DNA of 64,000 nt from Agapanthus africanus (taxonomy: Eukaryota; Streptophyta; Magnoliopsida; Asparagales; Amaryllidaceae): assembly GCA_030015575.1 (NCBI GenBank), contig JASDDO010000018.1, forward strand, positions 231,927,138-231,991,137, in the 5' to 3' direction. Both the position numbers and the translations under genes were made by a program. The notes under the pieces were generated by a model. That model was not told where the DNA came from, did no database searches, and saw nothing but the letters and a program-made list of their open reading frames with translations. Below are positions 57,800 through 64,000 of this stretch, piece after piece (position 1 is the stretch's first letter; each line of letters opens with the position of its first letter).

Positions 57800-60015
57800 T
57801 GTAGGATTCCTAGGCACTCTATAGAGGTCTCACAAGGCATCGAACATGCCTATTTCAAAAATTATGGGTGCCGAGAAACCCTAAGATCGTCGGCTAGATT
57901 TCTAGGCGAAAAACGATTCAAGTTAACAACTTAACTTAAAGTTCGGAAGTTACAACCTTTGTAGATCCAGATATCCACTTCCTTAGCTCCACGTAGTCGT
58001 CCTCTCACTGTCCTTTTCGAATCCTAGACTCATTCGTCGGCTTCATCGGGAAAACGAGCGGAATAGGTCGTCGGCTTCGTGTCAAAGACGATCTACGTCG
58101 AGGCATCACAAGTTCAAGCTCCGACTTCACAAAGTTGTGAAACTTGTGAAGAAAACACCCAAAACAACTTGGCAAGAGTTAGAGGGTGAACAAATAGGAG
58201 GTGGGTTCACTTTAGAATTGGATTTCTCTCACTTTAGCTCAAGTTGCCATTGATGGCATCAAGCTTTTTTCTTGAAGATGAAGATGAAGAAGAAGAAAGA
58301 ATATGATAAGTGTTGTGAAAAAAGAATAATAAAATCAACACTTATCATCTTCTAACCTAGGTTTAATGTAGAGAATAAACCATGGTCAAATGAGAATGGT
58401 TAGGGTTAAGGATGATGACAAAATAGTCACTTTAGTCAAAGCTTCATGAAGCTTCATCAAGCTTCATGAAAGAAACCATTTTGTTATCATATATATTTAT
58501 TTATCAAAAAGAATAGATAAATAAATAAGTAAATAAATAAAAACCCTAACTATTATCATAACCATGGTTTAAGTCTTAACACAACACCAAAATACATGTG
58601 TCATCAAACATGACACAAAGTAGTGCACAAAAGTATATCATATATACTTCTTGCACATCGAGTGAGAAAATCCATATAAAGTGAACCAATACTAGCTAAT
58701 GCAAAGTAATATATCAAATATATAATTATACATTAAATCATTAAATCAACATTTGATTCAATGATCCGGTCATGTCGCACATAACCGACTAGTATCCAAT
58801 GTATCGACTTATCGAATCAATGATTCGATAACTAGGTCATATCGAATATAACAAATCGAAACATTTATCGCGAGAATGAAATGCGGTATCACATACACGC
58901 ATTATTCTCGGTCCCGCACATATCTCATATGCGCTCCTATTTTGTTTCGCCTGAGCCAGGAAACCTCTGTGTAGGACTCTAAAGACTCGTCAATACGCCG
59001 GTAGCAGATGATGATCATATCAAGCACCCACAAGCCGCAAGCGGTCTGCTAAACGTAACGGCCATCCAGGTATTGAGCGATCAGATGATCGACGAGCTAG
59101 CCCGCTCACACTCCTGTGAATCCAACCAGTAACACTTACCGTACAGTCCGGTCTGTTCGTCTGATATGTCGCATATCAAGTCTAGGGGTGGTATACGTCA
59201 GACCCCAATAACCGATAAGTCATGCCGATGTGAGGCTCATAACGGGTCGAGAAACTACTGGTAACACTTACCAGCAAATCTCTGATCAGCCCTGGCCAGG
59301 GACTTCCCTGTTACGGCCAATCGAGCACAGCGCAACATCAACCACCAATACCGGGAGAGACGAAACCCCTCCTATCGCTCATTGCCTCCATGTGACTCGG
59401 GACTGTACCCAAAGACCACCGTTTTGCACGCCCTCATGGACGTGGTAAGGTGGAGATCAAAGCACAGTGGGAATCACACAAGACTCTATGACGATCTCGG
59501 GTCTACAGACTAACCTGCACAAGTGTCACCTGAGAACTGCCATCTGACGTGAGGTATAATACCATCTGGGAGTTCTCGGCGAGTCCGTCCAGTGTACCCA
59601 GTCTCCACTGAGCACCCGTACACCATCTCTGATGTCAAACACCAATGGATATGGGATCATCCATCGCCCATCTCATGGGTCGAGAAGCGTATACGCTAGT
59701 CTACTCTGGTATATCGATGCCCTGTCTCGATACACCCACGACTAGGGACCTTGAAGGATGTACTTATGGACTACCATGTCCCCACTAGTATGATCTGCAT
59801 CATAGTCCAGGTAGTCAAGTACACATCCTAAGGGCTTTATCAACATGTAACTATAAGACAGTTTAAAGAGACTAGTGTACATGTTAAGATAAAGAGTAAC
59901 CAGATAGCATACTATCATATCGAGAAAGAAAGTCATCTCTATATATGTCCAAGCATCCAATATAATATACATCATCTGTACAATACTGGCCTCTAGGGCA
60001 TACATACAACTAACA
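57800..60015 (-). repeat. E: 5' LTR (2.22 kb)
   Basis: TGTTAGTTGTATGTATGCC to GAATCCTACA on the minus strand. The palindrome CCCTGGCCAGGG is at 59290-59301. It is nearly identical to 49392-51611, with a 4-bp indel near 57885. Confidence 0.94.
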
Positions 60016-60599
60016 GGTAGGTGGGGCTTTTGTATCATACTCACTCTTGTATTTATATTTCATATTGTATCTAGTCAACTCCATCAATCAAAATTAGTAA
60101 ATTGTATAAGTAATGAGACTTAGTAAGATTGTGGTTACGAGACTTAGAGCGAGGGGTTTTCCGCTACTTGTGGTTTTGATGTCTTGCTTATTTCTTTATC
60201 TTTGTGGTGAACTTCGCCATTGGGCGTCGTATACTTACATATACTGTCATGCATGGTTTTGATCCTCCGTTTGGCGATGAGCCAGCTCCCGCTTGGGGAT
60301 TCCATTATTCTTATTATCTATTTGTGGTTTTGGATCAAAATATACAAAGGAGGTGCTGCCCAAAATATTTAAAAGAGGAAACATGTTTTCAAACTAGTAA
60401 ATTTCACTTGAATTTTCATGTTCCTTTTCTATGCATTAAGAAAACTTGATTTCATTATACCTTTATTTAAAAACTTCACCTCCTTTATTTTCTTAAAACG
60501 GTTTAGATTTCTGGGTTTCAGCATACTTGAATTACGTTACGCCTTTAGACGTTGCGTGATTTAAGTGCTGGTCACGAGCTAATAATTCAGGTCGTGACA
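60016..60599 (+). repeat. G: 3' LTR, part 3 (to the LTR end)
   Basis: Starts with the GGTAG duplicate and continues like 39478-40057 to the terminal CGTGACA. The TTTCA target repeat follows (60600-60604). Confidence 0.92.
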
Positions 60600-60604
60600 T
60601 TTCA

Positions 60605-61288
60605 AGTCCTTCGGGTCTTATTGTCACTGTCCTCCTCCTCGTCACATGCTCCACGGAACGTAACGGATCGGCGCTTCCTCGTCGGCCTCCTCGAGTCAAA
60701 GACGATCCACCCGAGAGTTTATAGTTCGGGCTCAAACTTCAAATCCAAGGAAACTAGGTCATCTAGTTCTCTACACTAGATGACCTAGGTGATGTAGAGA
60801 GTATAGATGGATTGGTATGTCTCTCATAGCCTTAGGTTTCTTAACACATGAGACATGAAAAGCTAGAGGTAGAAGAAAATCAACTTGAGGAAAAACTAGT
60901 GAAGTCATACCATGAAATGGAGAGTGTACTCTTTTGTGTAAATCTGAACCATTCTCCTTTTTCAATAGAATAACACTAAATAAAAATCAAGTATGGTTCA
61001 TATTTCATCTTAGTGAGTCCTGGCTTCAAAACCCTCCATGTGTCACCAAAAGCTATGCTCCATATTATGCAAAATTCCACGTCATTTCCTGCACCTCTTA
61101 ATGCATTAATCATTTAACCTAAAATTTTTAATACATAATTTGAGGTGTCTTCTTCTAGAAGCATCTTTGAACAAATTATGAAAATGCCCCTCATCCGTAT
61201 ATACATACCCGTATTTGTATTCCAAAAAATACGAATATAAGAGAGACGAAAATAATCCATCAGTATAATACTAGGATCCGGCTTAAAC
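60605..61288 (-). repeat. F: 5' LTR, piece 2 (684 bp) between G and I
   Basis: Continues the type-A LTR (GATCCACCCGAGAG, as in H near 47288; ACTAGGATCCGGCTTAAAC, as in A near 4880) and is cut by I inside the GGCTT hairpin. The rest of F lies beyond the window. Confidence 0.85.
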
Positions 61289-64000
61289 TGTCACGACCCA
61301 AAATTGGCCCGTGACGGCCCTAATACTACGCAACGCCAAAAGACGTAACGCAATAAAAGAAAGCTAAAACCCAGAAATCTAAACCAAGAAAATACGAAAA
61401 AGATAATATAAGTTCTTGAAACATTTGAAATCACAACCCAAATTTTTTAAAAGTCCCACTTCTTTTTTTAAAATTTTGGCAACACCCCTTTTTGTAAAAA
61501 CCAGCCAAGATGAATACAACACAAAAATATGAAGCTATAGCGAAGAAATAAGGACAATAGAGAGAAAGCTGTATATTAAAGACAACAAACCCACAAATAA
61601 TATACAGTAACGTCCTCACCAAGTCTCTAAGTCAATAACATAATAGTAGATGGAGAGTACAAGATACAACGAATGTACAATACAAAATACAGATGACCAC
61701 CAAAACCCACCTAAGCAAAATAGTACTGTGAGCTGATGCGGTATCTGTAGCAAAAGATGATAGCTGGAAAGCTGAATAGCCTGCCTCGACTACTCTGGGG
61801 AAAAACCTGAAACACCTGTGGCACAACGGGGGTGAGTTGCCAACTCGTGAATAGTAGATAACACATGCAGGTAATCGCAGGAATGTACGTACAGCACGAA
61901 TCTAAGATATGCGATTACAGTAATAACATGTCATGCAAATGCTGAATAAAGAGAAGTACACTAGCAGGTACAATCAATATGTGAAGCAACAGTAACATGA
62001 CAATAATATGCAATAACCATGCAATAGGGATATGAGAAAGTCGATATGCAACTATCATAAGGGTACACTAACAGGTACTACCAATATATGAATCTGTGCA
62101 TAAAGTAGATAAGTGTGAGGTATAGGGTGGAGTATGTCATTTCCACGGAAACCTGACATCGTGGTAGGATCACAATCCATCAAGACACTCAAATCCCAAA
62201 TCCTCAAATCATCCCCCAACTGGGTTCTCACATCACATAGGTCTCACATCATCTCAATGTACGATATCGAGTAGCTCTCCTATATCTCGAATGTACAAAT
62301 CCACAATCTCTTTCATATCCAATATCCAATCTCAAGGAATCACCTATATCCCAAGTCGAATCTCAAGCAAGCTTCTAACATCCTAAAGGTATATATTTAT
62401 ACAGAAATAAATATGATGGGGGCAGTACACATATATTAGCGTCCCACTCCACTAATATTGGTGTAAAGGTATATATAACAACGGCTAAATCCCCTGTTAT
62501 ATATACAAAAGGTGTTTAAGAGAAATATCATGAAAACAATGTGCCAAGCATCGACACAGAAATCCTGATAGGTACGTATCATACGCTGTCCCGAAAGCAC
62601 GAGTGCCTAGCTCTGACCCTCGCCTTTCGACGTATGCATACGTGCATGACTCCCAACGGTGTCTCCATGACCCCCGCCGAGTCATCAGTACTGTCACCGG
62701 TAGGTACTAGCCCGCCTCCAGGCTCAATCGGCAAAATCCATCGATCTTCTTGCCGAGGGGAACTATACCGGGCCCCACCATGTACCCTCTACGGCCTCGA
62801 CGCCTCCTCGTAGGGGTATATATAATCAGCACCGATAAAGCTCATGGTGGATGCGCAAATATCATATCAAGGAAACCGGGTTTTTCAATGTATGCATAAT
62901 TTCATGAACTCCCGCGGTTCCCAAATCCAGAAAACATCATCTAAAATCCAAATAATAATGCGCAATCCAGGAATAAACATATGCGATATATCTGAAATGC
63001 GAGCATATAAATGAGAATATGTAGCTGAAACCGGATGTATGCAAAACCAATAAGGTACAGCTAAGTAACATCAGTAAGGGTAAATATGTAACTGCAACTG
63101 AATATGTGTGTAACATACGGGTGTAGCAATGTAGGTATCTACCTATAAGAACTGATGTCGTATACCCCCCTGGGTATAAGAAAAATATGAGTAAGGTATA
63201 CCTGTAGATGTATCGTAAAGGGTAAGTGTACCTATCACTAATGGTACGATACTCTATAGGTATATAGGTATGGTAATGTCATCTGTGATAAGCAATAGAA
63301 TCTATAAGGGGTTGTGTGTGACATGGCAATTATTGACGGTGTGAGTGTAGCATACAATCCGTGCTCGTGCAACATGAACCGTCAATAATATGTGCAGTGC
63401 CCTACGGCTACTAGTCACAGTATAGCTATATCTTAATAAACAGGTAAAGGCGCAATTCTAACAATGACGTAGAATGTGCGACAGGTATTTGAATCCTAGC
63501 CCAGACGCATAACGCCATGCGGGCGATTCCCCTGTAGATGTTAAATCTACTCACCTACGCTCCACGCTAGGTGAATCCTACCATCTGCTCCCTCTGTAAT
63601 AGTGTCCGTAGTCCCTGCCTACAAACCTGCAAGTAAGACACAAAAATCATATAAGCCAAATATTCCGCGAAACGCGATATCGAACCAAAACGAGAAACCC
63701 GCGTCGCGAACTAAACGCGCGTGTACACGATACGCTGAATCGTGTGTGTACGCGTCTAAAACCATCGCGACACGCCGCGATACGCTGGATCACAGAACCC
63801 TCTCACGTATCGCACGTATTGCGCAAACACAACGAACACCAAAAACGATATATAGTCCCCGATTTTCCTACAGGTGAAATATTACAAAACTAGACATGCC
63901 AAGGACCTAGACAACACATACGAGAGCCCTACACAAAACCCCAACACGCCTGCCCCCTACTTGGCCGCAAATTGCGGCCAAACTGAATTAATTGGCGGCC
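61289..64000 (-). mobile_element. Element I: start of a gypsy/LARD-like LTR, minus strand, runs off the window
   Basis: The plus-strand start TGTCACGACCCAAAATTGGC is the inverted LTR end (GGGTCGTGACA), as in G. Blocks match G's LTR in reverse: CTGTGGCACAACGGGGGTGAG with TTGCCAACTCGTGA (61811-61852), and a conserved segment near 63530-63600 that resembles G near 37150-37260. At least 2.7 kb is LTR. I see no open frame worth calling. A CGCG-rich patch lies at 63665-63800. Confidence 0.75.

Larger units (their letters stand above)
49392..60015 (-). mobile_element. Element E: gag-less Ty1/copia retrotransposon (10.6 kb), complete, minus strand
   Basis: LTRs of 2220 and 2216 bp (about 1.5% different by eye), perfect target duplication GGTAG (49387-49391 and 60016-60020), perfect primer site and polypurine tract, 2.8-kb leader, and a pol frame that is open except for one 38-bp duplication. 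No gag domain and no CCHC knuckle are present anywhere. It is the best-preserved coding element of the window, inserted in G's 3' LTR. Confidence 0.95.
35758..60599 (+). mobile_element. Element G: LARD-like LTR element with 4.3-kb LTRs, plus strand, interrupted by H and E
   Basis: LTRs begin TGTAACATTT and end CGTGACA. The 5' LTR is 4300 bp. The 3' LTR adds up to about 4.3 kb once H and E are removed. Target duplication TTTCA is perfect (35753-35757 and 60600-60604). Primer site and polypurine tract are present and the interior is 3.75 kb with no identifiable pol. LTRs over 4 kb with an interior of about 3.5 kb lacking pol is the known pattern of LARDs (large retrotransposon derivatives), usually Ty3/gypsy-related. 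The termini TGTAAC/GTGACA and the primer site TTGGTATCAAAGC fit plant gypsy elements. Confidence 0.85.

Noticed and set aside
1-64000. Env-like third frame, host genes, tRNA or rRNA genes
   Set aside because: After assigning LTRs, leaders and pol regions nothing long or conserved remains. The tRNA-like words found are primer binding sites only.

Overview
The window is a repeat-only stretch of a large plant nuclear genome. I found no host gene, tRNA, rRNA or CRISPR array. Essentially every base belongs to LTR retrotransposons inserted into one another. The plant assignment rests on Ty1/copia pol proteins of plant type (gag UBN2-like, CCHC, DTGSGS protease, H-H-C-C/D-D35-E integrase, YVDD reverse transcriptase, RNase H), on primer sites matching the 3' end of initiator tRNA-Met, and on LTRs of about 2 kb with leaders of 2-3 kb. 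The species cannot be told.

Layout, named here for reference. F (copia, minus) is the oldest host. Its leader holds C (copia, plus; 17225-34946) and its 5' LTR was hit by G (35758-60599, flanked by TTTCA) and by I (61289 to the window end). C's leader was hit by X, a B-type LTR (15807-17224). X was hit by B (copia, minus; 6067-15806), and B's 3' LTR was hit by A (copia, minus; 1-6066). C's 3' LTR was hit by D (23687-33839, flanked by ACTTA). G, a LARD-like element with 4.3-kb LTRs and no recognisable pol, has its 3' LTR interrupted by H, a solo LTR (47064-48959), and by E (49392-60015, flanked by GGTAG). The chain F > C > X > B > A is five levels deep.

Three copia subtypes share one leader architecture. 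Type A (A, C, F, H) has LTRs of about 1.9-2.0 kb and carries gag. Type B (B, E, X) has LTRs of about 2.2 kb and lacks gag; E keeps a nearly whole protease-integrase-RT-RNase H frame, broken only by a 38-bp tandem duplication over the RT active site. D has LTRs only about 1% apart but an interior decayed beyond coding, so it must have moved in trans.

The most interesting signal is not protein-coding. All subtypes keep a set of apparent RNA structures in the 5' leader: a GC-rich hairpin about 190-200 nt after the primer site; a second hairpin with a CTATAYGT-like loop; a run of three stem-loops whose loop core is identical in all three copies of one element but differs between elements; a GAAA-tetraloop hairpin beside a 34-nt invariant block; and a pyrimidine tract plus CAG just before the coding region. 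Stems change by paired substitutions between elements. I infer a cis-acting packaging, dimerisation or translation module that lets gag-less and coding-dead elements use the machinery of a gag-bearing relative. That function is inference; the sequence patterns are directly visible.
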